NCBI GenBank assembly: GCA_030159075.1
Contig: BROG01000134.1
Location: 1,188,501-1,252,500, forward strand
DNA: 64,000 nt
From: Atrina japonica
Lineage: Eukaryota; Mollusca; Bivalvia; Pterioida; Pinnidae
Reading direction: 5' to 3'
The position numbers and the translations under genes were made by a program. Of the stretch, positions 28,850-39,853 are shown in pieces (within the stretch, counting starts at the first letter, position 1; the number at the start of each line of letters is the position of its first letter). Under the pieces are notes generated by a model, which was given only the letters and a program-made list of their open reading frames with translations, had not been told where the DNA came from and did no database searches.

Positions 28850-29080
28850 GTTTGAATGGTGTTGTACACCACTCTCAAAATTTTTCACTTATATGGTGGC
28901 AGCCAGTATTTAATGGTGGAGGAGAGAATTCCGTTACAATGTCCCTGGGAAAGGACTACCAGCCTTCTGCATGTAATCTGGCAATCTCTCATATAATTGG
29001 CGTAATGTCCAATTGGACTCAAGCCTGCACTGATTAGAGGTGACGGAATCACTCGACCACAGTGGTTTTGTAGTCTAAGT
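28850..29080 (-). repeat. tRNA-derived SINE, minus strand
   Basis: Read on the minus strand, a tRNA-like head at 29080-29020 has an A-box-like 'ggtcgagtgattcc' and a B-box-like 'ggcttgagtcc'. It continues into a body with 'ggctgccaccatataag', the same body seen at 19918-20480. Head plus shared body is good evidence for a SINE. Confidence 0.65.
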
Positions 29081-32000
29081 TGTTTGTTGTTAACCAGTAC
29101 ACCCCTATGAAGCCATAATAGACTCTACTTCTTGTTGAGATGTACCATTCCAAAGTATTTTTCAGTGTTAGAATAGCTTCTGCTGCAAAAATAAATGTCA
29201 GTACCTGTAGATCTGATACAGACTGCAAGTTGAACAAAAATTACAGAAACATGAAACGATTAATTACCAAAACTTAACATATAATTTTTCAAATTTCAGT
29301 TTTACAAGATAAAAATTAAGATCTCAGAATACGAAATCAAGAACATGAGAAAAATATAAGGTAGTCCATATGTAAAAGTTATAAAAATAATTATAGATCT
29401 TTTATCTAGACTAAAGTAATCATGATTTTAGACTTAAGTAATCATGATTCTAGACTAAAGTAATCATCATGATTTTAAACTAAATTTATCTGGATTTAAG
29501 ACTTGATATCTTTGAATTAATATTGATTTCAGACTTAATTATTCTTGATTCAAGATGACACCTTGATGCTAGATAATGATTTATTCATACATTAAAAATG
29601 TGAATGACACATTATGTCAATGAGATGCATTGTTGATATAATCTGTCAACTATTGTGTTATAAAAGTAAGGGGAAAAAAACAACATTTTTTATATCAGTC
29701 CAGAAATGTCTTTTTAGAAATGTTCTTTTTAGTAGTAGGCGGTTTTAAGTTCCCAAGTAAGAATTTTAGGTAGAAGAAAAGATTAATACAAGACAATGGA
29801 CCAAATGGTTAGAGTGCATCATGCTTTAGGTCTAAATCATATTTTCATTTTAATCAGATTTTAACACTGCTTGAGACCCAGGGTTTCTAAACATTATGTT
29901 GGCAGAATTCAATTTTTTTTTTTAAATCTATATTTTTTAATTCTCATTTTTTATAGTAACCAAAAATCTACCAATTTGATAAGCAATTAATGATTTCTCC
30001 TGAATTAATACTCGCTGCTCCTTTCGAGCATTGACTTAAGTGCAAACATTTGTTGCATTACATATAAATATGGAAGTTGAAAAACTTTATCTGAAGTTTG
30101 TAGAGAATATATATTTATATCAATAAAGATTCTAGCCAATAATAATAATCCAGTTTATATTGAGATTTGTGTGGTATGTCATAAGCATTACTTTGTAGAT
30201 CTATTTGTATATACTTTATACCAAAACCATATACTGTGTATCCAAATATTTTTCATTAAATTGTTTTCTGAGTTATAAAATTATGAAGCAATATTACACG
30301 AAAAAAAAAAAATTTGATTTAGCCTTGACTATACAAAAAAAGGGGGGTTAGGAAACCTGATCTTTATGTTAATTGTATTATCTCTCAATAAACTAGAAAG
30401 TTTAATGTGGAACCTTATCTTTTTCAGACAAAAAATGAAATAAGAGATTGAATTATTGTGAATACAAATTTCCATTTTTTCCTTTATATTTTGGTTGTTT
30501 ACAAATGTTTGTGAATTTTTCCCCCTGTAATTAAAATACAGAAAGCATGAAAGGAACAGAAACTGATATCAGTGATATATACTAAGCAAGTATCAATATG
30601 ATATGCATCAATATGGACTCTGTAATATCTTTCATACCATTATAAGATATAAAGTACATATTTTGTGTATAGTACATTGTATGTATAAAGTTTTCTATAG
30701 ATAATTATACTTGTAGTAGTTTAGGCAAATTCCCTCCCACTATCGATGGGTTTCCGTAAGCAGTATTTTGCCAGAGTTATTTCCCTTTGACAGTTGTGTG
30801 ACAGCATATATATTTCCTTAATAATTTGTGCAATTTAAATGTGTATAAATAGTTTGAATAAAAAAAATTTTGTTACAGAAATATTTATTTCATGTCTTAA
30901 TTAATCTAAACAGAAAATTTTAGAACCGTAATAACATTTAAACCAGTTTGGTTCCTTGCAGAAGAATTCTTATCAATTTGACCTGCAAAATACTGCTAAC
31001 ACAACCTGTCTCTATGTGGGCGTTTTTGTTGTTGTCAGAATATATATATTCTGTAAATAAGTTTGAAATTTATGTTTGAGGAAAAGAAATTATTCACATT
31101 ACATCAATTCTATTGATATGGGTAGGGTATGCAATTTGAAAATGATTTTCAGTACTGAACTATAGATTTTCAGTTAAGTTTGATATTTTGCAATATTAAG
31201 TTAGTGATAAAGAACCTGGTGAGGAGCAAGGCATAATACTGACATTAGAAGAGATTGGCATCAGGGGAGGTTCATTTCATCACCTTATATTTTGGGGCCA
31301 AATCAATATATGGTATTGTAGCAAGTAACATTCTTAAACTAAAACCTTGAGTAAAAATAGATATTGGAGACATATTCACTCATTCATTGTTTATATCAGA
31401 AATAGATTATTGTTATTTACATACCTGCAATAAATATTGCATTTTATTGAATTAATCTTTTTTCTGCCAATATTTATACAATTTACATGTAAATAAGTTA
31501 CAAAGATACAGGTACTTGCACACTTATCAGGTGTCCTTGGATTAGGTACTTCAGCTAAAGCTTAAAAGCAGTTGTGTTCTTTGTACCGTTTCGAATTTTG
31601 TCAATGATACATCTAATGATCATTGGAACAAAGATCACATAAACTGACTGCTTGAATTGTAGCATTAATCACAGAAATATTAAAAATAATTGTGTAGAAT
31701 TTCAGAAGTAATATCTTGAAGTCAATTTCTGGGGATGTTTTTATCTGTTCATCATGTTCACTTGTTTTCAGTTACTGGGTATACCATCAAACCCTGAAAA
31801 AATGGACTCTTCTGTAACTTAGACCAGTCCAAATTTGTCTTTAGGGGTGAATGGGTTAATATTTTGGTGGTTGAATATGTGACAGTTCCTTTCTCTTGGG
31901 AAAGGTAATTACCATATATAAAGGAATTATCCATCAATACACAGGTATTGTTATTTCAACTCTTTTCAGAATTATTAATTCTGATGGATGTTTAATGGAA

Positions 32001-32280
32001 TTTGAATTGAATGTTAAGTTTGTGTTACCAGTACAAATGTAGAGAAGCAGATCAATGATTTAATGTTGATTTTTGAAAAGTATTCAAATCGCTAAGCAAT
32101 CATACGCTTTCATCTGTCATAATTCATGTGTACATGTATTTATATGTTATAACTAATTTTAACTGCAGTAAACATGTGTTAAAGTAGGTTGATCTATATG
32201 ATTAATAAATCTATTTTTCAAAAGTTAACAGGGAAGTTTTGTCTCATTATTTCAAGATGGTAATGTATTGAATTATACAG
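29081..32280. other. Intergenic stretch without a recognised gene
   Basis: AT-rich DNA. Short phased words 'agtaatcatgattttagac' are repeated near 29410-29480. A TTAA-type MITE end ('ttaggggtgaatgggttaa') lies at about 31841-31859. No ORF shows family features. Confidence 0.5.
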
Positions 32281-32720
32281 TGAAGCCTGTCCTAAGAGAC
32301 CATCTCTTCTGGCACTGAAATGTGGTCTTTTAAAACAGGTGGTCTCACAAGAGGTTTCATCCAAAAGATTATTAACTAAGTGGTTTTCAGTAGGTAGTCT
32401 CTCACAAGACAGGTGGTCTTTTAATACAGAATCCACTGTATCCAACTTACTGTGCATTCTCAGTTGGTGAGTTATACTGTAAAATAATACCAGTAATTCT
32501 GTCTCAGAATCAACCTCAGAAAAAGTTTCTGGTGAGAAAATTTACATGTAATTATACCTGTGTACAGTGATAATTGTACAGTCACTGAATTCTGAGATCA
32601 GTTTGTATTATAAACTAATTAACCTCTCTCAGACCACCATATCTTTCATTGAAATGTGGTCTCTCGGGGCAGAGAGCAGGCTCTCCAGAAAGGTTCCACG
32701 AGTGTAAATAAAAAATAAGG
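32281..32720. repeat. Dispersed repeat with 'gagaccatctcttctggcac' vocabulary
   Basis: Several inverted and direct copies of a 'gtggtctctcacaagacaggt'-like phrase occur at about 32289-32445 and again at 32632-32700, and near 520 and 905. Probably a short interspersed repeat. Confidence 0.45.
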
Positions 32721-33319
32721 GGAGACAACTTATACATAACGTGTTGAATACATACTTATACATAGCGTGTAGAATAAAAACATTTACGTTCTTTATTTGT
32801 GTGCGATGTGAAAATACTGTCGTCATATGTACTTATAGGACCTAAATAACGTTTGGACTAAAAGTGTGTTTCCATCAAAGGAAAGGATTGGGCGAAAGGA
32901 AATTTCGCTTTCATTGTTTTGTATGTAATACAAGTTTAAAAATCATCAAAGCCCGACTGTGGTCATAAAGGACGGATCCAGGGATTTTCAGGTATTAGCG
33001 GTAACTTATACATTCTAAACGTGTCGTACGATGTTGAACATGGGACATAACACGTATAAAAGCAATGCTAGTGTTATGGTAAGATTATGTCTCTGAAGGG
33101 TCATTACCTAGCTTCCATACATTAATTTGATTAAACCTTCAACTTAAAGAAACGTATCACTAATTTATTATTCCACGTCAAAAAAGGTTTCTTTCTCCTC
33201 TTAACTTTTGAATCCACATCAAATGAGTGAAACTCCCCTCTGGATCCATAAATATATCTATAGGCCTATACAGGTATTTATATACAGAAATACGATTTAT
33301 GATGACCCATCCATATGAA

Positions 33320-33640
33320 ACCCCGTTCACACGATCAAAGTTTTCTTTGTCAAAGTCCGTCAAAAAAAAAGAAATCGGTCAAAGTTTCTTTGATGCAGTT
33401 ACCTGTTTACACTATCAATTTTTAGTTTTTTGTACAAGAAAATGCAGAAAATACACATGCACCAATGTACGTCATATCGAATATCTGCTTTGAATGGCTG
33501 AATTCCATCAAAGTCCTTCATATTTGGAAAAATAAGACGAGTTTCTATTCCATCAATGTCCGTCAAAGTTGTTTGGTGTACATTAAACAATGTTCACATC
33601 CTCAAAGTTTCCGTCAAAAACTCTGACCAATAAAACATGT
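33320..33640. repeat. Repeated 'gttcaca...tcaaag' motifs beside (TA)n
   Basis: 'gttcacacgatcaaagtttt' (about 33326), 'gtttacactatcaattttta' (about 33404) and 'gttcacatcctcaaagtttc' (about 33590) are diverged copies of one motif, with many 'gtcaaag' words between. This could be a MITE with subterminal repeats; the ends are unclear. Confidence 0.4.
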
Positions 33641-33642
33641 TA

Positions 33643-33646
<4 letters not shown>

Positions 33647-33738
<92 letters not shown>
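33647..33738 (+). repeat. (TA)n microsatellite, about 92 bp
   Basis: Uninterrupted TA dinucleotide run; self-complementary and able to form a cruciform. Confidence 0.98.
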
Positions 33739-33741
<3 letters not shown>

Positions 33742-34990
33742 GAATTTATCGATGAAGCAGTGATTTTAGTATTAAAATGATTAACTAAAATTTATATCTA
33801 ACCCAAAACCCTTTACCCGTACAACTTTAATATTTCGTTGAACACTTGATTTAATTAAATAAAAATCCTTGATAATTAATTCCATGTGGGATTAAGGAAA
33901 TCGCACCAATTCCCGTGGTGGATTTTTACAATCTCCGACAGTACCGTTGGAGTTACCTCCCGTTAAATACAATTTGTTCGGCAATCATTAGCCTTGCGTA
34001 ACATTTAATCGAGTTGATGCTATATTTCACAATTAACGTGAACGTCATAGTGATACCAAAATATGCATATTACTAATGAAAGAAAAATCTAATGAACTGC
34101 GTTAACCTCGTCAAAGTAAAAAGCCGTCTATCGAATAAATAAATAAACAAGGAAGGGAAAAACGCCATACAATGCCTAATTATAAGGATGTATCTGTGAT
34201 AAAAAAAAAAAACAATTCGAAAATTGTATATGTAATTTAAATTTGGGAAAATTGTTTTTAATTTTCCTACTTTTTATAGTAATATTAAAGGTTTTACACA
34301 TATTCTATCAACTTTAGGGGTACCAGGAAAGAGCACAGCGATTCCGGACCGTGGTTTTACGACGATGACGCTATCCCTGCTCAATATGATAACGTGTGCA
34401 GTACGTATTGCATTAATTGTGATCCACTAGGGAATCATGTTTTACAAATCCAATAAAAACAATATTCTTCCTAATTTGGAAACCTGTAGAAGCATTTTTG
34501 TGCGTCCAGATGCAAACATACGCCTAGTAGGACTGATCCACATTGATTACCCTTCTCAAAAGAATGTTGGATCAGCGAAAAAGTTACCTCTTCATCGTTA
34601 AAAATATTTCGTTGATAGATTAGCCAGATGAGGTATTCTCTAATTTCCAAACACAAAATCATTGTTTCCCCGTGTCCAAGCTGAGTATGTTTCTCAGAAA
34701 TGTTCTATCTTAAAAGAGCAGAGAGTAAATTATCACATTGCGACTCGTTTTTATTCCGACAAAATATTTCTTTGAATGGACAGATTTATCAGGGGCGGCC
34801 CAAAGTATTTTGGTTGGGTGGGGGTGACAAGACGCCGTACACGAGCAAATGGTGCATTTATTATGTGTAAAGAACTGGATATCATTGATGATTAAATTTT
34901 CAGATCTTTAGCTGATAACAACACAAGGGGAAATCGTATACATTTTGATCCAATGCAAATATTGTTTACAAATAAATCATATTCATACAT
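33739..34990. other. Left flank of the virus-like element, no gene assigned
   Basis: A stretch at 34321-34455 is open in one frame behind an AG acceptor-like site and reads 45 residues with four Cys (VCSTYCINCD), but I see no partner exon and no family. No polymerase-like reading is found left of about 34996, where the frame begins after a TGA. The left end of the element therefore lies here or has been lost; no terminal inverted repeat was detected by eye. Confidence 0.4.
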
Positions 34991-34995
34991 GCTGA

Positions 34996-37232
34996 GAAAA
35001 AAACCCGAAAATATTTTTACCGATATGTAAGGGGACATTCACATCGATTCAGTGTTTCGAGAATCATTTGAAACCTTATAGTAGAAATACGACCACGACT
35101 CCCTGTCAGCTAATGACTCGATGTCCCACTTGTCAGTTATGAATGAGTAAGAAACAACTCACACAACACTGTTGTCAAGAAAAGAAGAAAAAATGTCACC
35201 ATTGTAAACAGATCGTGGATCTAGATCATTGTTGTTTTATACAACAGATCCCTTCTAAGGATGCAACATCTTCACCCCCTTATTATATTTTCTATGATTT
35301 TGAGTGTACCCAGGATACCGGAGAACACAAACCTAATCTATGTATAGCTCATCAAGTATGTCCCCAGTGTACATCAGATGACTGGTGTGAGCAGTGTAAA
35401 ACCATGGAGGATCATCATATTACATTCCGAGGTCCCACGACACTCACTGATTTTTTGACTTGGTTATTTGAAACGACCGTGTATGATGACATACATCAAA
35501 GAGAGAAACTTTTACATGATGGAGCTATAGCTATTGCTCATAACTTTAAAGGGTACGATGGACAGTTTATTTTACATCATCTAGTACATCATGCCTGTGA
35601 AAAACCTGATGTGATCATGCTCGTCATTGAGGTGAAGTCCAAGTAGGATCATATCGACTGGATGGTTATCATGAAGACTCTCGGACCATTTACACCGGTT
35701 TCACCCTTCTCTGATGTATGAAGAAGTGTATCAAAAGACCTTAGAGAGAGATCAGTATTTGCGTCAACACTATCAAGTAGAGATGTTGTGGGAACATGAC
35801 TATCGTCAAAGATACAAGACGGATCCAGAGTTTCAGCATTTCATTGATAAAACGTATGAGGATTTTCCCGATCCGTTAGTTCCAAACGATGCTTTATTTG
35901 GAGGTCGAACGAATGCTACTCGTTTGCTTTGTGAAGGAGACATTCGTTACGTGGATGTATGTTCTTTGTACCCGTTTGTCTTGAAACATGGAACTTTTTC
36001 ACTTGGACACCCAAACGTGATTACTCATGATTTTAAAAGTCTAGATCAATATTTTGGACTGGTACAATGTGGAGTTATTCCTCCTCGTCAGCTGTTTCAT
36101 CCAGTGTTACCTTGTCGGTTTACAGGAGGAAAACTACTTTTTCCTTTATGTCGAACTTGTGCTCAACAAGGAATCGAACAGGAGTTGGGTATTAGTTATC
36201 GATGCTCTCATACGAATCAAGAGCGAAGTTTGTTAAGTACATGGACGACGTGAGAATTGAATAAAGCTATAGAGTACGGTTATGTGATCGATCGTATCTT
36301 TGAAGTATGGCATTTCCCTGATCAGTCCAATACTTTATTCCGTAGCTATATTGATCAGTTTCTCCAAATTAAGCAACAGGCAAGTGGTTTTCCTGCTTCC
36401 TGTCAATCAGTAGGAGATCGTCGTCAGTACCTCAAAGAAATTGAAACGAGAGAACAACTGATCATACGAGAAGAAGATGTAGAAAAGAATCCTATCCTAC
36501 GTACCATTGCTTAACTATTTCTGAACTGTTTGTGGGGAAAATTTGCTCAACGGACTAATCTACCTCAGACACGGTATGTGGAGAGTTACGAAGCATTACA
36601 ACAGTTACTTCAAGATGACACTCGTGATATATTACATTTAGAACTGATTCCAAATGACGAAGGCCACGATGAGCTTGACATGTTGCTGGTGAATTTGAAA
36701 CTGAAGGATGACTTTGATGAATCAAATGATTTTAGCAATGTAGTGCTAGCAGCCTTAACGACGTCTTTAGCACGGTTACATCTCTATGCCACCCTAGAAC
36801 GTTTGGGAGAACGTGTGTTATATTTTGATAGACAGACAGTATCATTTATCAACACGATCCACAGCAGTGGAATCCCACCATAATGAACAGTTTAGGAGGA
36901 TGGACAGACGAATTAGATGGTGATTCTATCTTATCCTTTGTCTCGGGAGGTCCTAAAAATTATGGGTACAAGACTCGTCAGGACAAAACGGTGTGTAAAG
37001 TCAAAAGAATCACTTTTGATAGTCGTACCACTTCTACAGTCAACGTAGATACATTGAAACAGTTGTTACGTGGTCAAAAAAAAAAAAGAAAGTGCTTGTA
37101 TCGTACCCTCATAAAATCATGCGAATGAAACAGCATAAAGTCAAAACACAGGCAATGACTAAAGAAGTGCGTGTTGTGTATGATAAGAGAGATTGCATTG
37201 AAAACTTTTGTACTTTACCTTATGGTTATTGA
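34996..37232 (+). pseudogene. Protein-primed family B DNA polymerase, broken (Polinton/adintovirus type)
   Basis: The enzyme class copies linear viral or transposon DNA from a protein primer. Seen in order: Cys/His pairs at about 35026-35210, Exo I (FYDFECTQD, near 35290), Exo II (AHNFKGYDGQF, near 35540), motif A (DVCSLYP, near 35958), a Lys-rich region, motif C near 36830, and the SGGPKNYGY stretch near 36945 typical of this class. Breaks: in-frame TGA at 35140; TAG at 35644 with a frame change before 35714 and apparent loss of the Exo III region; TGA at 36251; TAA at 36512; a frameshift at about 36830 that splits motif C, its Phe-Asp half in one frame and Thr-Asp-Ser half in another; and a frameshift at the A-run near 37080. 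The frame ends at 37230-37232. The N-terminal part expected in the family is missing. It cannot be active. Confidence 0.9.
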
Positions 37233-37309
37233 AAAAGTGAGACTGTTTGAAAAGTTTTTTGAGTATCAAAATCTATGAAACTTTACTTTGGTGTTGTTGT
37301 TGTTGATGA

Positions 37310-37316
37310 TATAAAA
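37310..37316 (+). promoter_or_regulatory. TATA box of the 37375 gene
   Basis: TATAAAA, 65 bases before the ATG at 37375, in the gap after the polymerase stop. The spacing matches three other genes of the element. Confidence 0.55.
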
Positions 37317-37374
37317 CAGAAGGCAGTGAAGGGTAGGGGTTCATTTATACAGTTTGATCTCTAGTATACGTTTC

Positions 37375-38373
37375 ATGGCGACTCTCAATTCTAAATATCA
37401 TGGTAGTTTTTACATGACTTTACCTAGCAATGCTAGTTTAAAAGTCTTTCCTGATAATACCTTAACAGAATTCAAAACTCATTTACCTCAAGCTTTAAGT
37501 ATGATGGATAGTGAGTGGGAAGTAGCGTTGAGTGAATTGATCTTTCCCAACTTAATAGAATCGATAGGATCCGATGAGAATTACATAGATGTCCTGGTTC
37601 CCCTTCACGTTCTTTTGGAATCCGTCGTGACACCTAAAGATCCCAGGACCCCTCTACGTATCCGAAGAAAAAGGAAATTAAATATCATCAACATGAACGT
37701 TTTACTGTAGAATTGATTAAGAAACACGTCTCGTTAGATGATCCCCAATTTGACCATGTCATCTCTAACACAGATACGAAGTCGGGGATCGCTTTCGTAG
37801 GCAGTATTTGGAGACTTAAATTTCGTTCGGGGTTTTATGCGTCTCCTGCTGCTTTAATAGAAGAGATGAAAGTCGGGTTTTCTAGAGCCTTTCAATATGG
37901 CATTGATGGTATAGAAGATCTCTCTCATAAAAATACTATTACATTCAGGTATGACTCAGCTTTAGATCGATTTGTGATTGAGTTTAAAGGCCGATCCATC
38001 TATTCCGTTTCCTTTTTAATACATCTTCCAAGTCTATGACATGAATGAGATGACTAAATGGGTCGATGTCACACACATGCCACGGTATCCACCCGATTTA
38101 AATATTGGTATGAGTGGTATCTATGTCTACAGTAACATTGCCGAAAGTCAAATTGTGGGTTCACAATCGTTACCGTTATTACGTGTGGTCCCTTTTCAAA
38201 CGGGTCAATCGCTCAATCATCAACATTGGGAACCTTTTCATTACAATTATGTGGGTTTAAATAAAAAGTATTTTGATACCATTGAAATACAATTGAGAGA
38301 TGACATAGGACGTAAAATTCATTTTCTAGGAAGAAAAATGATTGCCAAACTTCATTTTCATCGTGTCATTTAA
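37375..38373 (+). pseudogene. Uncharacterised element protein, two frameshifts
   Basis: The true ATG is at 37375; the open frame reaches slightly upstream through a non-ATG codon. The fragment opens MATLNSKYHGSFYMTLPSNA and has WEVALSELIFP about 45 residues later. By recollection this kind of protein is found beside protein-primed polymerases in invertebrate virus-like elements and is usually left unnamed; a structural role is possible but unproven. The first frame stops at TAG 37708. The second frame already reads well from about 37650 and runs to 38039. A third frame runs 38041-38373 and ends in the strand-rich tail expected. So frameshifts lie at about 37640-37690 and 38000-38040. Roughly 330 codons in total. 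Confidence 0.75.
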
Positions 38374-38479
38374 TCATAAAATGAAGTGCATCACAGGACT
38401 TTGGTCAGTTGATGACCGAGAGTCATCGTGTCCACATCGGGTATTGGACTTCTATCAATATGAAACCGACGAAAAAAGA

Positions 38480-38822
38480 AAATGAAATGAATAAAGAAAA
38501 GAAGAAATGAAAAGATGAAAGGGGTGGAAAGTGGAGAAACAGGGAGAAAAAGAAGAAGAGAAACATAGAGAAGAAGAGAAACAGGGAGAAGAAGAAGGGA
38601 AACAGAGAGAAGAAGAAGAACAGTGAGAACGAATGGGGAAACGATGGAAGGACGGGAAAAGACAAAAGGAGAGGAAAAGACAGATGGACGGAAAGATAAA
38701 GGAAAAGAAGGAGAACAGAGAATGAAAAGAAAGAGGGGATGTCCACGAAAAGTATCCATAGAAAGAACAAAGAGAAGAAGAAGAACAGTGGGAAGGAGTG
38801 AAAAGAAGTAGGGGACGACCAC
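38480..38822 (+). repeat. Polypurine tract
   Basis: About 340 bases are almost wholly A and G on the plus strand (runs of 'gaagaagagaaacagggag'), inside or just before a basic ORF. The long minus-strand ORF of Phe, Leu and Ser across it is the complement of this bias. Confidence 0.85.
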
Positions 38823-39092
38823 GAAAAGTTGAACAGGAAGAAATACCTCATGATATTTTAATGTTTCTACAACAAAGGTTAAGCGATTGTCGTCTGTCTC
38901 CCATGTACGGTGACATTTTTCATTTACAATTAAATGATAATAATGGTAACCGAGCATGAATGATGTATCATGTGCATAAAGAACAACGACAAGTAGCATG
39001 GGATCCTTTTGGTCATAGTGTAGACGTACCGATGATACAATTTGTGTTTCAGGACAAAAACGTAGAAAAATATGATTTTGGTCTGATCTAAA
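38623..39092 (+). pseudogene. Basic AT-hook-like ORF, broken
   Basis: The first part (38623-38811) is rich in Lys, Arg and Glu, contains KRKRGCPRK and stops at TAG 38809. One frame over, the reading continues with RGRPRKVEQEEIPHDIL..., stops at TGA (about 38957), then continues in the same frame to TAA at 39090. RGRPRK is the core of an AT-hook, a minor-groove AT-DNA binding motif; KRGCPRK is an imperfect second one. About 45 residues at the end look globular (AWDPFGHSVDVPM). The start is unclear because the polypurine tract precedes it. A DNA-binding role for the element is an inference; at least one frameshift and one stop show decay. Confidence 0.5.
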
Positions 39093-39110
39093 AATAGATT
39101 TTATGAACCT

Positions 39111-39118
39111 TATAAAAA
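39111..39118 (+). promoter_or_regulatory. TATA box of the BIR gene
   Basis: TATAAAAA, 69 bases before the ATG at 39180. A two-codon upstream ORF (atg gaa tga, 39162) lies in the leader. Confidence 0.55.
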
Positions 39119-39179
39119 GGGGGTGAGAATTCACATCAGGGACAATTCACTCTCAGACACGATGGAATGAACATCAAGT

Positions 39180-39707
39180 ATGGAAACTTTATTTTCATCG
39201 ACGATGGATGCTAGTCAGACCGTCATGGATAGTGCTCCCATGAACCGAGACATGATGGATAGTGTACCATGAACCCATCGGGTAGAAGTGGATAGTGTAC
39301 CACGAGCGCATCCGGTTGAAGTGGATAATGTACCGAGAGTCAATCTGATAGAAGTGACAAGGAGTCCACCTACAGAAAGGAGGCAAGGTGTGACCACTTT
39401 TAAACTAAGACCTGCGACCGTCAGAGGGTTATCGTTTCATCATGAATTAAGAATACCTTTTGCCTTACCTAATTTTTGTACGTATGAATCCAGGTACCTG
39501 ACGTTTAAAGATCATTGGCCTAAATATTTACCGGGACCTAAACAGACAGAATTAGCCAGAGCAGGATTTGTGTATTTAGGGAACAGTGACCACGTTCAGT
39601 GTTTTTGTTGTGGTATCTGTTTAAAAGATTGGGAATGGAACGATAATGCTTTTACAGAACATCGACGTTGGTCTAAAGATTGTGCTTTCAGTCAACTGGT
39701 GATATAA
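39180..39707 (+). pseudogene. BIR-domain (IAP-like) protein of the element
   Basis: BIR domains bind caspases or IAP-binding motifs and occur in apoptosis inhibitors of animals and of several DNA viruses. The ATG at 39180 opens 175 codons. Residues ~28-70 hold three tandem repeats of about 12 residues (for example DSVPRAHPVEV and DNVPRVNLIEV). Residues ~100-175 form one BIR domain with the Zn-binding pattern Cys-x2-Cys, then His and Cys (CFCCGICLKDWEW ... EHRRWSKDC). There is no RING finger; the ORF stops two residues after the domain. One in-frame TGA (39270-39272) falls in the second tandem repeat, where the next repeat has CGA, as expected of a CpG transition. Except for that stop the gene is intact. 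It could be a host gene captured by the element. Confidence 0.85.
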
Positions 39708-39795
39708 AGAAAAAAAAACCTGTGTGGAGCCTCCCTTCTGGGGACATACAAGTGCCTGACGGGAACGAGTCTAAATATAGAATAAGAAGAACGGG

Positions 39796-39803
39796 TATAA
39801 AGT
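39796..39803 (+). promoter_or_regulatory. TATA box of the CCHC gene
   Basis: TATAAAGT, 58 bases before the ATG at 39854. Confidence 0.5.
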
Positions 39804-39853
39804 AAAGTGAAGTGACCAAAAGTGACCAAACATCATTTGAATCAGTCATCAAC

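Noticed and set aside
32218..32457. 79-codon minus-strand ORF
   Set aside because: Lies within a dispersed repeat with 'gagaccatctc' vocabulary.
34321..34455. Possible host exon with a Cys-rich reading behind an AG site
   Set aside because: No donor, no partner exon and no family; left as unassigned flank.
38391..39134. 247-codon minus-strand ORF rich in Phe, Leu and Ser, resembling a membrane protein
   Set aside because: It is the complement of the polypurine tract and of the basic ORF on the plus strand. The composition explains its openness.
39180..39707. Herpesvirus-derived insert, since mollusc herpesviruses carry BIR genes
   Set aside because: The neighbouring polymerase is of the protein-primed type and the gene layout is that of a Polinton/adintovirus-like element.
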